Shown in pieces: positions 55,438 through 63,781 of a stretch of DNA of 64,000 bases (position 1 is the stretch's first letter; the number at the start of each line of letters is the position of its first letter). Source of the stretch: Crossiella sp. S99.2 (GTDB lineage Bacteria; Actinomycetota; Actinomycetes; Mycobacteriales; Pseudonocardiaceae); assembly GCF_023094165.1 (NCBI RefSeq), contig NZ_JALMDK010000009.1, positions 257,085 to 321,084 of the forward strand, given 5' to 3'. The translations under genes and the position numbers were made by a program. The notes under the pieces were generated by a model, which worked only from the letters and a program-made list of their open reading frames with translations, had not been told where the DNA came from and ran no database searches.

Positions 55438-55558
55438 CCCAAGGTCAACCGCCAATCGGCGAGTCCGTCATCCCCCGGTGAACTTTCTGTGAACCGGGGG
55501 ATGACGACCATTGGGTGATGGTGTGCCCTCCGCCGGTTGTGTTTGGCAGACTTGCGGG

Positions 55559-56395
55559 GTGCTGAAGCTTGCCGGGGCTCGGCTGCTCGAGGAACGCGAT
55601 CTGCGAGCGGTACGGGCTGCCCTCGACGCCGACCCCGTGGCAGCGTGCATGGTCGCCTCCCGGGTGGAGATCGCCGGTTGTGATCCCTGGCGGCTGGGCG
55701 GTGAACTCTGGGGCTTCGGCGGCAGGCTGGACGGTCTCTGCTTCTCCGGCGCCAACCTGGTGCCGCTGGCCGGTGACTTACCCGCGATCAAGGCATTCGC
55801 CGACCGCGCGCTGCGCCGTCGCCGCGGCTGCTCCTCACTGGTCGGACCGGCCGAGCAGGTCATGCCGCTGTGGGAAGAGCTGAACCCGGAGTGGGGCCCG
55901 GCCCGCGAGGTGCGCGAGGACCAGCCGCTGATGGCCATGGCAGGCGCCCCGGTGATCGCGCCCGACCCGCTGGTGCGCCCGGTCCGGCCGGATGAGCTGG
56001 ACCGCTACCTGCCCGCCGCGGTGGCCATGTTCATCGAAGAGGTCGGCATCGACCCCAGGGCCGACGACGGTGGCGTGAGCTACCGGGCCAGGGTCGCCGA
56101 ACTGGTCGCGGGCGGGCGCGCGTTCGCCCGGTTCGAGGACGGCGAGGTCGTGTTCAAGGCCGAGATCGGCGCCATGTCCGCGCGGGTCGGCCAGATCCAG
56201 GGTGTCTGGGTGCACCCGGACAAGCGGGGCAGGGGACTGGGCACCACCGGCACCGCCGCGGTGGCCGACCGGCTGGTCCGCGGCCTCGGCCGGATCGCCA
56301 GCCTCTACGTCAACGCCTACAACGCCCCGGCCCGCGCGGCCTACCAGCGGATCGGCTTCAACCAGGTCGGGCAGTTCAGCACGATCCTGTTCTGA
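55559..56395 (+). CDS. GNAT-family N-acetyltransferase with DUF4081-type N-terminal domain
   Basis: The 278-residue protein has an N-terminal half (LKLAGARLLEERDLRAVRAALDADPVAACMVASRVE) of the DUF4081 type and a C-terminal GNAT domain with the acetyl-CoA loop VWVHPDKRGRGLGT (Q/RxxGxG/A) near residue 228. GNAT genes sit directly after ispG in mycobacteria too. The start GTG 55559 has no ribosome binding site, so a leaderless transcript is possible. The substrate is unknown. Confidence 0.85.
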   Translation: MLKLAGARLLEERDLRAVRAALDADPVAACMVASRVEIAGCDPWRLGGELWGFGGRLDGLCFSGANLVPLAGDLPAIKAFADRALRRRRGCSSLVGPAEQVMPLWEELNPEWGPAREVREDQPLMAMAGAPVIAPDPLVRPVRPDELDRYLPAAVAMFIEEVGIDPRADDGGVSYRARVAELVAGGRAFARFEDGEVVFKAEIGAMSARVGQIQGVWVHPDKRGRGLGTTGTAAVADRLVRGLGRIASLYVNAYNAPARAAYQRIGFNQVGQFSTILF

Positions 56396-56707
56396 ACAGT
56401 TGTAATGACACAACTGTGCTGAAAAAAGAAGGCAATCGTCCCGGCCGGGCTCCGAGTCGGGGCCCATCCGTACTCGACCCGGCCGGGACGACTACCCGAG
56501 CTGGTGGTCCCACCAACCCCCAGGCGGCAGGAACACCGGCAATCAAGCTATGCCCTGTGCGGAGCGTGGTCGTCGCACTCCCAACCGACTTTTCCCACCA
56601 ACTCGGGTGGTAGCCCGGCCCGGTTCTGCAACTTTTGCGGTATGCCGGATGCCATGCGCAAGTACGGCGCGACACGCTCCGGCGCGCACTACCGTTGGTC
56701 CGTGCGC
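56396..56707. other. 312-base region between the GNAT gene and the sensor kinase
   Basis: It holds the hairpin at 56437-56490 and a longer-range inverted repeat: CTACCCGAGCTGGTGG (56492-56507) against CCACCAACTCGGGTGGTAG (56596-56614), imperfect by a 3-base insertion. This could fold in the leader of the kinase gene. No coding sequence is convincing. Confidence 0.5.
56437..56490 (+). terminator. 13-bp perfect hairpin after the GNAT gene
   Basis: CGTCCCGGCCGGG (56437-56449) pairs with CCCGGCCGGGACG (56478-56490); CGAGT and ACTCG can pair inside the loop. No T run follows. It probably ends the ispG-GNAT transcript. Confidence 0.65.
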
Positions 56708-57883
56708 ATGATCAGATCGGTACTGCGCTGGGCCCTGGCGCTCCAGCCGCAGGTCGCCGACTCGATCGTGGCCGCCGCCGTCACCGGTGTCGCCCTGCTG
56801 TTGGTCCATCGGGACCCCCCGTTCGGCGTAGGTCCGCTGACCGAGGTCACCGTCGGACTGGTCGTGCTGTCGGTGATGCCCAACGCCTTCCGCAGGCTCG
56901 CCCCGGTCCCGGTGCTGCTGCTGACCAGCGCCGGTTTCTCGGTCTACGTGGTCTGCGGGTACCCCGATGTGATCAGTCCGTTCGGGGTGTGGCTGGCCCT
57001 CTACACGGTGGCCGTGCACCGCCCGGCCCGGTTGTCCGTGCCGGTGATCCTGACCGTGATCCCGCTGATGGTGGTGGTGCTCGCGCTGGCCAGGGACTCC
57101 TGGGTCACCCTGTTGCAGGGGATGTTGCACGCCAGCGTGGCCTGGTTGCTCGGCGCGAGCAGGCACAGCCTGACCCAGCGCAACCGGCAGCTGGCCGAGC
57201 TGGCCGTGGAGATGCACGCCGACCGGGAGCGGCAGGCCCAGCGCGCGGTCACCGAGGAACGGGTGCGCATCGCCCGCGAACTGCACGACGTGGTCGCGCA
57301 CCACATGTCGGTGATCTCGGTGCAGGCCGGGCTGGCCCGCTACGTCTTCGACACCGACCCGGCCACCGCGAGCACCGCGCTGGGCACCATCGCCGACACC
57401 AGCCGGGAGGCCCTGGACGAGATGCGCCGGGTACTGGCCGTGCTGCGGTTGCCCGCCGACGACGACGCGCCGGAACCGGAGTTCGACCCGCAGCCCGGCC
57501 TGGACCAGATCGAGACCCTGCTGGAGCGGGTGCGTGCCGCCGGGGTGTCGGCCGAACTGGTGGTCACCGGCCTGCGCCGCTCGCTGCCGCCCGGCCCGGA
57601 CCTGTGCGCCTACCGGGTGGTGCAGGAATCGCTGACCAACGTCATCAAGCACGCCCTGCCCGCCTCGGCCACCGTGCACCTGGAGTACCGGCCGCGGGAG
57701 CTGACCGTGCGGATCGCCGACGACGGCGACGGTGCGGCGGCCGTCGCGTCGGGGTCGCCGGGCCATGGCCTTGCCGGAATGCGGGAACGGGCCCGGCTCT
57801 ACGAAGGTAGCCTCTCCGCTGGCGTGCGCGCGCACGGCGGGTTCGAGGTGGAGCTGCGACTGCCGCTCACGCCGCTGGAGTAG
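56708..57883 (+). CDS. NarL-type sensor histidine kinase (HisKA_3)
   Basis: The 391-residue kinase has four or five N-terminal membrane helices (residues about 10-150), a HisKA_3 domain with the phospho-acceptor His in IARELHDVVAHHMSVISVQAG, and a HATPase with VVQESLTNVIKHA and DGDG...GHGLAGMRERA. The start is uncertain: ATG 56708, GTG 56702 or an earlier ATG at 56654 are all possible without a good ribosome binding site. The response regulator gene follows 29 bases later. Confidence 0.88.
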   Translation: MIRSVLRWALALQPQVADSIVAAAVTGVALLLVHRDPPFGVGPLTEVTVGLVVLSVMPNAFRRLAPVPVLLLTSAGFSVYVVCGYPDVISPFGVWLALYTVAVHRPARLSVPVILTVIPLMVVVLALARDSWVTLLQGMLHASVAWLLGASRHSLTQRNRQLAELAVEMHADRERQAQRAVTEERVRIARELHDVVAHHMSVISVQAGLARYVFDTDPATASTALGTIADTSREALDEMRRVLAVLRLPADDDAPEPEFDPQPGLDQIETLLERVRAAGVSAELVVTGLRRSLPPGPDLCAYRVVQESLTNVIKHALPASATVHLEYRPRELTVRIADDGDGAAAVASGSPGHGLAGMRERARLYEGSLSAGVRAHGGFEVELRLPLTPLE

Positions 57884-57912
57884 CCACCGGGGCGACTGGG
57901 ATGAGGTGCGCA

Positions 57913-58584
57913 GTGACGACCACCGTCCTCGTCGTGGACGACCAGGTGCTGGTGCGCGCCGGTTTCGTCGCCCTGATCACCGCCGCCCCCGGACTGGAGG
58001 TGGTCGGCGAGGCGGCCAACGGCCAGGAGGCGATCGAGCTGACCGCCGCGGCCACCCCCGACGTGGTGCTGATGGACCTGCGCATGCCAGGGATGAGCGG
58101 GGCCGCCGCCACCGGGCGGATCCTGGCCGAGCAGTCGGGGCCCAAGCCGAAGGTGCTGGTGCTGACCACCTTCGACCTGGACGAGTACGTCTACGCCGCG
58201 CTGCGCGCCGGGGCGTCGGGCTTCCTGCTCAAGGACACCCCGCCGGAACGCCTGCTCGCCGCCATCCACACCATCGCGGGCGGGGACATGCTGTTCTCGC
58301 CCAACATCACCCGCAAATTGGTCGAGTCCTACGCCCACCGCGGCGCCCAGAGCTGGGAGCCGATCCCCGAGCTGTCCCCGCTGACCAGCCGCGAGGTCGA
58401 GGTGCTGCGCCTGGTCGGGCGCGGGCTGACCAACGGCGGCATCGCCGAGGAACTCGCGGTCAGCGAGGCCACCGTGAAGACCCACCTCAACCGGGCGATG
58501 GCCAAGCTCAACCTGTCCAGCCGGGCCCAGGCCGTGGTGGTCGCCTACGAGACCGGATTGGTCACCCCAGGTCAGCGGCGCTGA
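57913..58584 (+). CDS. NarL/LuxR-family response regulator
   Basis: The 223-residue regulator has a receiver domain (VVDDQVLVRAG, phospho-acceptor Asp in VVLMDLRMPG, Lys in FLLKDTPPE) and a LuxR helix-turn-helix (LTSREVEVLRLVGRGLTNGGIAEELAVSEATVKTHLNR compressed to residues about 158-196). GTG 57913 with GAGGTG upstream is preferred over ATG 57901. It pairs with the upstream kinase. The pair separates the GNAT gene from the penicillin-binding protein gene, which are close together in mycobacteria as I recall. Confidence 0.92.
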   Translation: MTTTVLVVDDQVLVRAGFVALITAAPGLEVVGEAANGQEAIELTAAATPDVVLMDLRMPGMSGAAATGRILAEQSGPKPKVLVLTTFDLDEYVYAALRAGASGFLLKDTPPERLLAAIHTIAGGDMLFSPNITRKLVESYAHRGAQSWEPIPELSPLTSREVEVLRLVGRGLTNGGIAEELAVSEATVKTHLNRAMAKLNLSSRAQAVVVAYETGLVTPGQRR

Positions 58585-58633
58585 GGGCGGGCTTCATCCT
58601 GGGCAGACACGGGTGCGCGGCATACTGGCCGCC

Positions 58634-60445
58634 GTGTCCGCTCACCGGGTCGTCAGCGTCACCGCCTCGCTCCTCCTCGTGCTCCCGGTCGCCGGTTGCG
58701 GCCTGTTCGGCGCCGAACCCAAACCCGAGGACTCGGCCAAGACCTTCCTGTCCGCCTTCGCCGGTGGCGACACCACCACCGCCGCGAACAGCACGGACGA
58801 GCCCAAACCGGCCAAGGAACTGCTGGACCGGGTGCGCGCCGCGCTGAAGCCGACCGCGGTCAGCACCACCGTGCAGCAGACGCTGGTAGCCGCGGACGAC
58901 TCCACCACGGCGAGTGCCACTTACGACGTGAAATGGGATCTCGGCGCCGGTCGCACCTGGGCCTACCAGGGCAAACTGGAGCTGCGCCGCACCGAGAAGA
59001 CCTGGCGGGTGCACTGGGCGCCCAACGTGATCCACCCGAAGCTGCAACCGCAGCAGACCCTCGCGCTGCGCGAGCAGCAGCCGCAGCTGGCGCCGATCCT
59101 GGACCGGGACGGCGGCGCGCTGCTCAACCCGGAGAAGGTCGTCGCGGTGCTGCTGGACCGCAAGGCCGCCGGTGACCTGCCCAAGGCCGCGGGCGCGCTG
59201 GCCGCCGCGGTGTCCCGCTTCGACAAGTCGATCACCCAGCAGAGCGTGACCGACGGCGCGAACAAGGTGCCGGAGGGCCAGGCCTACACCGTGGTCAGCC
59301 TGCGCGACGCGGACTACCAGCAGGTCAAGGGCGCCATCTACGACCTGCCAGGGGTCCGCTTCAGCAGCCAGTCGCGGCTGCTGCCCCCCGCGGGCAAGGA
59401 GTTCGCCTCCCAGGTGCTGCCCGGGGTGCGCAAGACGGTGGAGGACCAGGTCGCGGGCACCGCGGGCTGGCGGGTGGTCACCCTCAACGCGGGCGGCACC
59501 GAGGTCGAGGCCCTGCAGGAGCAGCAGGCCCAGCCGGCCAAGGCGGTCACCCTGACGCTGAGCCGGGGCGTGCAGGCCGCGGCCGAGGACGCGCTGGAGC
59601 CGATCAAGAACCAGGCCATGCTGGTCGCCTTCCAGCCCTCCACCGGCGATGTGCTCGCGGTGGCCCAGAACGCCGAGGCGGACAAGGGCGGCTCGCTGGC
59701 GCTGACCGGCAACTACCCGCCGGGCTCCACCTTCAAGGTGGTCACCGCGGCGGCCGCGTTGCAGGCGGGGGCGGCCACCCCGGACACGGTGCTGCCCTGC
59801 CCCGGCACCTGGACCCTGCAGGGCCGCAAGATCCCCAACAACGACGAGTTCGACCTGGGCAACGTGCCGCTGCACCAGGCATTCGCCGCCTCCTGCAACA
59901 CCACCTTCGCCGAACTGGCCAGCAAACTGCCGGCCGACTCGCTGACCAACGCGGCCAAGCAGTTCGGCGTCGGCGTGGACTTCGACCTGGCCGGGGTGCG
60001 CACCCTGACCGGCAAGGTCCCGCCGGCCGAGCCGGTGGTGGAGCGGGCCGAGGACGGCTTCGGCCAGGGCAAGGTGGTCACCACCCCGTTCGGCATGGCC
60101 CTGGTCGCGGCCACCGCGGCCCGCGGCGCCATGCCCACCCCGAACCTGCTGCGCGGCACCGAGACCAAGGTGGTCGGCGGCCTGCCCGCCCCGCCGCCCG
60201 CGATCGCCGACCAGCTCCGGCCGATGATGCGCGAGGTCGTCCTCAGCGGCACCGCGAAGAAGCTGAACCGGCTCGGCGAGGTGCACGGCAAGACCGGCAC
60301 CGCGCAGTTCGGCGACGGCACCCACTCGCACGGCTGGTTCATCGGCTTCCGCGGTGACCTGGCCTTCGCGGTGCTGGTGGTGGACGCGGGCGCGTCCGGC
60401 CCGGCGGTGGACGCGGCGGCCCGATTCCTGGGCGCGGTGCGCTAG
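58634..60445 (+). CDS. Penicillin-binding transpeptidase lipoprotein with NTF2-like domain
   Basis: The 603-residue protein has a lipobox (VAGC) after a signal peptide, an NTF2-like MecA-N domain (residues about 30-140), a PBP dimerisation domain and a transpeptidase domain with STFK (SxxK), SCN (SxN) and KTGTAQF (KTG). It should cross-link peptidoglycan outside the membrane. It resembles the PBP encoded after ispG in mycobacteria (PBP-lipo). GTG 58634 gives the best signal peptide; the frame is open from 58613. Confidence 0.93.
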   Translation: MSAHRVVSVTASLLLVLPVAGCGLFGAEPKPEDSAKTFLSAFAGGDTTTAANSTDEPKPAKELLDRVRAALKPTAVSTTVQQTLVAADDSTTASATYDVKWDLGAGRTWAYQGKLELRRTEKTWRVHWAPNVIHPKLQPQQTLALREQQPQLAPILDRDGGALLNPEKVVAVLLDRKAAGDLPKAAGALAAAVSRFDKSITQQSVTDGANKVPEGQAYTVVSLRDADYQQVKGAIYDLPGVRFSSQSRLLPPAGKEFASQVLPGVRKTVEDQVAGTAGWRVVTLNAGGTEVEALQEQQAQPAKAVTLTLSRGVQAAAEDALEPIKNQAMLVAFQPSTGDVLAVAQNAEADKGGSLALTGNYPPGSTFKVVTAAAALQAGAATPDTVLPCPGTWTLQGRKIPNNDEFDLGNVPLHQAFAASCNTTFAELASKLPADSLTNAAKQFGVGVDFDLAGVRTLTGKVPPAEPVVERAEDGFGQGKVVTTPFGMALVAATAARGAMPTPNLLRGTETKVVGGLPAPPPAIADQLRPMMREVVLSGTAKKLNRLGEVHGKTGTAQFGDGTHSHGWFIGFRGDLAFAVLVVDAGASGPAVDAAARFLGAVR

Positions 60446-60969
60446 CCACGCCAACTCCGCCTTCGGCCGGACGAACGTTCGACTGTTGGGCCACTTGGGT
60501 GAACTTGGGATTCTGACGGATATCCATCCGATTGACCCTTGCGGGCGCTTCTCATGGCTTCTGCTTCTTGTGTGTGATGACGAGGCGGGCATTCGGGTTG
60601 GTGCCTTCGTCAAAACAGCGGTTCCGCGGCTCGCTGGCCATGCCTGACGTGTCGGTGGCGTCCACCTGCCGAGGTGCAGGTGTCGACGGTCACGGTGGGC
60701 GGGGAGCAGGCCGCCGGTGGCGCGATCAATACGGCTTGGTGTGCGAGGACTGGCATGCTGGGGTTCGAGCTGATCGCGGCGCGGGTTGAGGTGGCGTCAA
60801 TTTCCTTCAGTCTGAAATTGGGTAGAGCCGGAAATTGACGTGCGGCTACTTTCGTGAACCTGTGAAATCACGTGTTTCCGCGTAGCTGGGGCGAGTTGAC
60901 CCCGGTTGTGTTGTCTGTGAGCGGAGCGCACAGTGGCACCACGTCGACCAGTCAGCGAGGAGTCCCGGA
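60446..60969. other. 524-base region between the PBP gene and the 55-residue gene
   Basis: The first 350 bases show no convincing gene. From about 60798 the sequence becomes more AT-rich and carries three copies of a 7-mer and possible -35 elements (TTGACG 60835-60840, TTGACC 60896-60901). It most likely holds the promoter of the small gene at 60970. Confidence 0.5.
60798..60837. promoter_or_regulatory. Three GAAATTG 7-mers upstream of the 55-residue gene
   Basis: CAATTTC at 60798-60804 and GAAATTG at 60814-60820 form an inverted repeat; a second GAAATTG lies at 60831-60837, 17 bases on. The core is AT-rich in a GC-rich region. It could be a regulator site for the small gene 130 bases downstream. 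Confidence 0.4.
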
Positions 60970-61137
60970 ATGAAAAATCGAAATGCGGCAGACCTGGAAA
61001 TTCAAGTGAAGTTCTCCGCCGGTCGAGCCTGGCGGAAATGTGTTCCGGCCGTGCGTCGAGGGCTGTTGCCCGCGGTGTGCGTCCTGTACGTCCTGTTCGG
61101 GGACTTCGGAGTCTCGGTCGAGTTCCTAGTCAAATAG
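60970..61137 (+). CDS. 55-residue small protein of unknown function
   Basis: ATG 60970 has an ideal ribosome binding site GAGGAG seven bases upstream, and the stop at 61135-61137 is followed 16 bases later by a strong terminator. The product has a basic, hydrophilic N-terminal half with a single Trp and Cys (AGRAWRKCVPAVRRG), then a hydrophobic stretch (LLPAVCVLYVLFGDFGVSVEFLV, residues about 32-54), so it may be a single-pass membrane or secreted peptide. It converges on the lasso operon. It lacks the Thr-x-Gly junction of a lasso precursor. The gene-like signals are better than its protein similarity; I recognise no family. Confidence 0.5.
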   Translation: MKNRNAADLEIQVKFSAGRAWRKCVPAVRRGLLPAVCVLYVLFGDFGVSVEFLVK

Positions 61138-61153
61138 GACAACAGTGCGCGGG

Positions 61154-61197
61154 TGCTGCGGCCAGCTCCTTTGGGGGCTCGGTCGCAGCATTTTTTT
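61154..61197 (+). terminator. Rho-independent terminator after the 55-residue gene
   Basis: TGCTGCG (61154-61160) pairs with CGCAGCA (61184-61190), extended by GCC/GGT and AGCTCC/GGGGCT inner pairs, and is followed by seven T residues (61191-61197). It is the most canonical terminator in the window. The lasso B stop is two bases beyond it on the other strand. Confidence 0.85.
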
Positions 61198-61198
61198 G

Positions 61199-61945
61199 TC
61201 AGGTCGAGAGAACTCGGGTGAAGGTGTCGATGTGCGGCGCCGGTGAGCGCGTAACCGCGATGCCGTCAGTTTCCACCCAGGCGTGGAAACGGCATGGGTC
61301 CTCGGCGACCCCGATGACCCAGCGCAGTCCTTGCCGGGACAGTGCCGCCGTGATGACGCAGCCCAGCGACCGTTCCAGGCAGGCGGCCCGGCCGGGGTAC
61401 CGGTCAGCTGCCGCCTCCACCGCCGCGACCGTCACCAGGGCTTCTGACTGGGACGTGGCGCGTGCGCACCACCTGCTGGTAAGGGCACCGACGATCCGGA
61501 AGGTCAGGTGGAACGGGAGCCGCAACAGGCAGAACGCCGCGAGGAGTCCGATATGCGCTAGGAACAGCATCCACCGGGACGGCCTCGCCGCCGCGGCTGC
61601 CATGGACCCGAGCGGCTTGCTCTGGGCGATCATGGGCAGGTGTTCCGCAGTGGGCACGCCGCTCCGGAGTGAGAGGAGGCCCTGTTCGGTCAGGTCGGTG
61701 AACAGGAGCCGGGCATTGCGCCGGAATTCCTCCGGAGTGAGGCGCGGATGCTGGTTCGCCAGGGTATCGGCGGCTCGATCGCTGTCACCTGTGCGCAGTA
61801 TTTCCTGCCACAGTGTGGTGGCCAAGTGATTCAGCACGTACCAATGCCCGGACCTCAGGTTGAGTGCGAATGTCGCGCCACTGGCACTGCTGGTGATGCG
61901 TATATGGCGGGGAACGCAGAGATGCGTTGCGCCGGATCGGGTCAC
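61199..61945 (-). CDS. Lasso peptide leader protease: fused RRE (B1) and transglutaminase-like protease (B2)
   Basis: The 248-residue protein combines both leader-processing parts. Residues about 8-90 are a PqqD-like recognition element (HIRITSSASGATFALNLRSGHWYVLN, then helices to LTEQGLLSL) that binds the leader. A hydrophobic stretch (MLFLAHIGLLAAFCLLRLPFHL, near 125-147) leads into the B2 protease with Cys in RAACLERSLG, GLRWVIGV and His in FHAWVETDG. It cuts the leader from the core. In many actinobacterial clusters B1 and B2 are separate genes; here they are fused. GTG 61945 overlaps the cyclase stop (GTGA) with AGGAG upstream. Confidence 0.9.
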   Translation of the reverse strand: MTRSGATHLCVPRHIRITSSASGATFALNLRSGHWYVLNHLATTLWQEILRTGDSDRAADTLANQHPRLTPEEFRRNARLLFTDLTEQGLLSLRSGVPTAEHLPMIAQSKPLGSMAAAAARPSRWMLFLAHIGLLAAFCLLRLPFHLTFRIVGALTSRWCARATSQSEALVTVAAVEAAADRYPGRAACLERSLGCVITAALSRQGLRWVIGVAEDPCRFHAWVETDGIAVTRSPAPHIDTFTRVLST

Positions 61946-63774
61946 ATCAAGCTCCTGAGCCAGAGGTCGTAGGCGATCAGTCGATTCAGCGCCGGAAAGG
62001 GCGTGCCGATCCCCATAACCGCCCGATCGATCGATTGGACGATTGATCCCGGCTCGATCAATCCCATATCCGCGAGCGGGGACTCGGCGAGTCGTTTTCG
62101 CAGTCCGGCGGCCTCGGCTCGTACGCCCCGGTAGTCCTCGCCCAGGTAGTTGCCCTTGGAACCGCGATCCAGCGCGGCCGAGGGCACCACGTCGCGCATT
62201 GCTGCGCGGATCAAGGGCTTGAACACCGTTCCGGTCGCGCGCCGGTACGCGGGCAACGCGGTGCAGGCGCGGATGACGTCATTGTCCAGGAACGGCGCCT
62301 GGGGCCACACCTCGTACGGACGGGCCATTTCGCTCAGCTGCTGTTGGACTGCCCCGGACCGCCGCAGGTCGTGCCGCGCGGTGAAGTCGGCGACTCCACC
62401 GTTCTGCACGACCTGCACCGCGTGGTCCGCGTGATCATGCACGAACTCCACCAGCGCGCGGCGCGCGCCGGTGGTGAGCCATGAGGACTCCAGACCTGGC
62501 GGAGGCCACCAGGAGATCGCGTCCACCCAGCTCGGGTGGTGGGCATCCGAGCGGCCCAGCCGGCGGGCGTACCCGCGTAGTGCTCGGTGCATCGGCGTCC
62601 TCGACAACCGGATCGCCCGGGACAACACCCGAGCCGGGGATTCGTTCCGCAGCCGGGCCCACGCGCCCGAATCCGCGAGCAACTGGCGCAGCCGTCCCGC
62701 GCTGGCGAGATCGCCCAGATAGGAGGGTGGCGCGACCACCAGCGCATCGGCCCCCTCCCCGCCGAGGTGCACCCTCCCGCCGGTGGCCGCCACCGCCCGT
62801 AGGCGGAGGTGGTTTCGTTCGTGCGTGGCCGCCGCGAAGTCAGGCAGTCCGGTGGGGGGCGGCGCGCCGAGATTCCGGTACGGCAGGCTCGCGCTCGTTC
62901 CCGGCACGATTTCCAGGCGGATCGTCGAGTTCAGGCCCGCGTTGCGCACCGCGTGGCAGAGGTCGTCAGCAGGCGCGTCGGGATAGTGGTAGACGAAAGC
63001 GGTCAACGGGGCCGACAAGTGCCGGGCCGCGAGAAAGGCGATCGAGGTGGAGTCCAGTCCGCCACTGAAGTCGGTGCTCACCTGTTCGATCGCGGTCCGG
63101 CTCGAGACGGCGATCTCCAGCGACTCGCGTAACGCCACCGCTCCCGCACGCGGTGCGAGCCGCCGATCCGGCGAGAGATCCGCATAGGTCCAGCGCGAGA
63201 CCGCTCCGGCGGCCGTCACCTGGAGCGCTTCGCCCGCCTCCAGCCGGTGCAGCCCATGAACCGGTGTCGCGCCATGCGTGAGCATCGGCACCGCACCGCA
63301 GAAGATCTCCGCGCTGGTGACGAGCGGATCGGCCTTGAGTTTGACGCCCGAAGCCACCGCGGTGGGCAACGGGCTCGTGCCGAAGACCAGCCGCTCGCCT
63401 GGGTGGTAGTACAACGGGTACTGGCCGGCGAGATCGACGAACGCGACGAGTTTCTCCGCGGTGAGCACGATCGCGAGGAAGCTGCCCGGCCACCGGGTGA
63501 GGAGTTCCAACCGATCCCTCCGCACGGCTGTGTCCAGGTCGGCGCGTAGCCGGGCGTCGTCAGCGGTGCAGTGCCCGATGAGCAGCAAGCGCGCCTCGGG
63601 GCAGGTGAGTGCGAGGAACTCACGGGGGCGCCAGCTACCCCAGGTGACCGCGGCGGACAGACCTGGCCAGACCGGTGTCGCGCCGATCGGGGCTGTCCCG
63701 GTGACGCTGCCCGGTGCCGCGGGGAAAGAGCCCAGAACGCACGGTGCGTGGCCGCCCATGGACATGGATGCCAT
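61942..63774 (-). CDS. Lasso peptide macrolactam synthetase (asparagine-synthase-like C protein)
   Basis: The 610-residue ATP-dependent enzyme activates the side-chain carboxylate of Asp or Glu in the core and joins it to the N-terminal amine. The N-terminal part (about 1-200) is a glutamine-amidotransferase-like fold without the catalytic Cys at position 2, as expected for lasso cyclases. The synthetase part has the pyrophosphatase loop SGGLDS (237-242), LGGEGADAL, QAPFLDNDVI and the Lys-bearing RGSKGNYL near the C-terminus. ATG 63774 is 7 bases after the precursor stop; ATGs at 63765 and 63759 are alternatives. None has a clear ribosome binding site, so coupling to the precursor is likely. 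Confidence 0.92.
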   Translation of the reverse strand: MASMSMGGHAPCVLGSFPAAPGSVTGTAPIGATPVWPGLSAAVTWGSWRPREFLALTCPEARLLLIGHCTADDARLRADLDTAVRRDRLELLTRWPGSFLAIVLTAEKLVAFVDLAGQYPLYYHPGERLVFGTSPLPTAVASGVKLKADPLVTSAEIFCGAVPMLTHGATPVHGLHRLEAGEALQVTAAGAVSRWTYADLSPDRRLAPRAGAVALRESLEIAVSSRTAIEQVSTDFSGGLDSTSIAFLAARHLSAPLTAFVYHYPDAPADDLCHAVRNAGLNSTIRLEIVPGTSASLPYRNLGAPPPTGLPDFAAATHERNHLRLRAVAATGGRVHLGGEGADALVVAPPSYLGDLASAGRLRQLLADSGAWARLRNESPARVLSRAIRLSRTPMHRALRGYARRLGRSDAHHPSWVDAISWWPPPGLESSWLTTGARRALVEFVHDHADHAVQVVQNGGVADFTARHDLRRSGAVQQQLSEMARPYEVWPQAPFLDNDVIRACTALPAYRRATGTVFKPLIRAAMRDVVPSAALDRGSKGNYLGEDYRGVRAEAAGLRKRLAESPLADMGLIEPGSIVQSIDRAVMGIGTPFPALNRLIAYDLWLRSLM

Positions 63775-63781
63775 GAATCTG

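Noticed and set aside
56596-56622. GGGTGGTAGCCCGG looks like the conserved T-box sequence
   Set aside because: It departs from the T-box core at the ACC position, and the downstream gene is a sensor kinase, not an aminoacyl-tRNA synthetase or amino acid gene.
60680-60838. A 52-codon plus-strand frame from GTG 60680 with GAGG five bases upstream and high GC at third positions in its first 40 codons
   Set aside because: No similarity is recognised, the last part overlaps the GAAATTG repeats with poor codon use, and the upstream frame has odd residues. It could be a gene remnant, but the support is too thin to call.
60970-61137. The 55-residue gene as a second lasso precursor
   Set aside because: There is no Thr at -2 followed by Gly, and no core with Asp or Glu at ring position 7-9; it is also on the other strand with its own terminator.
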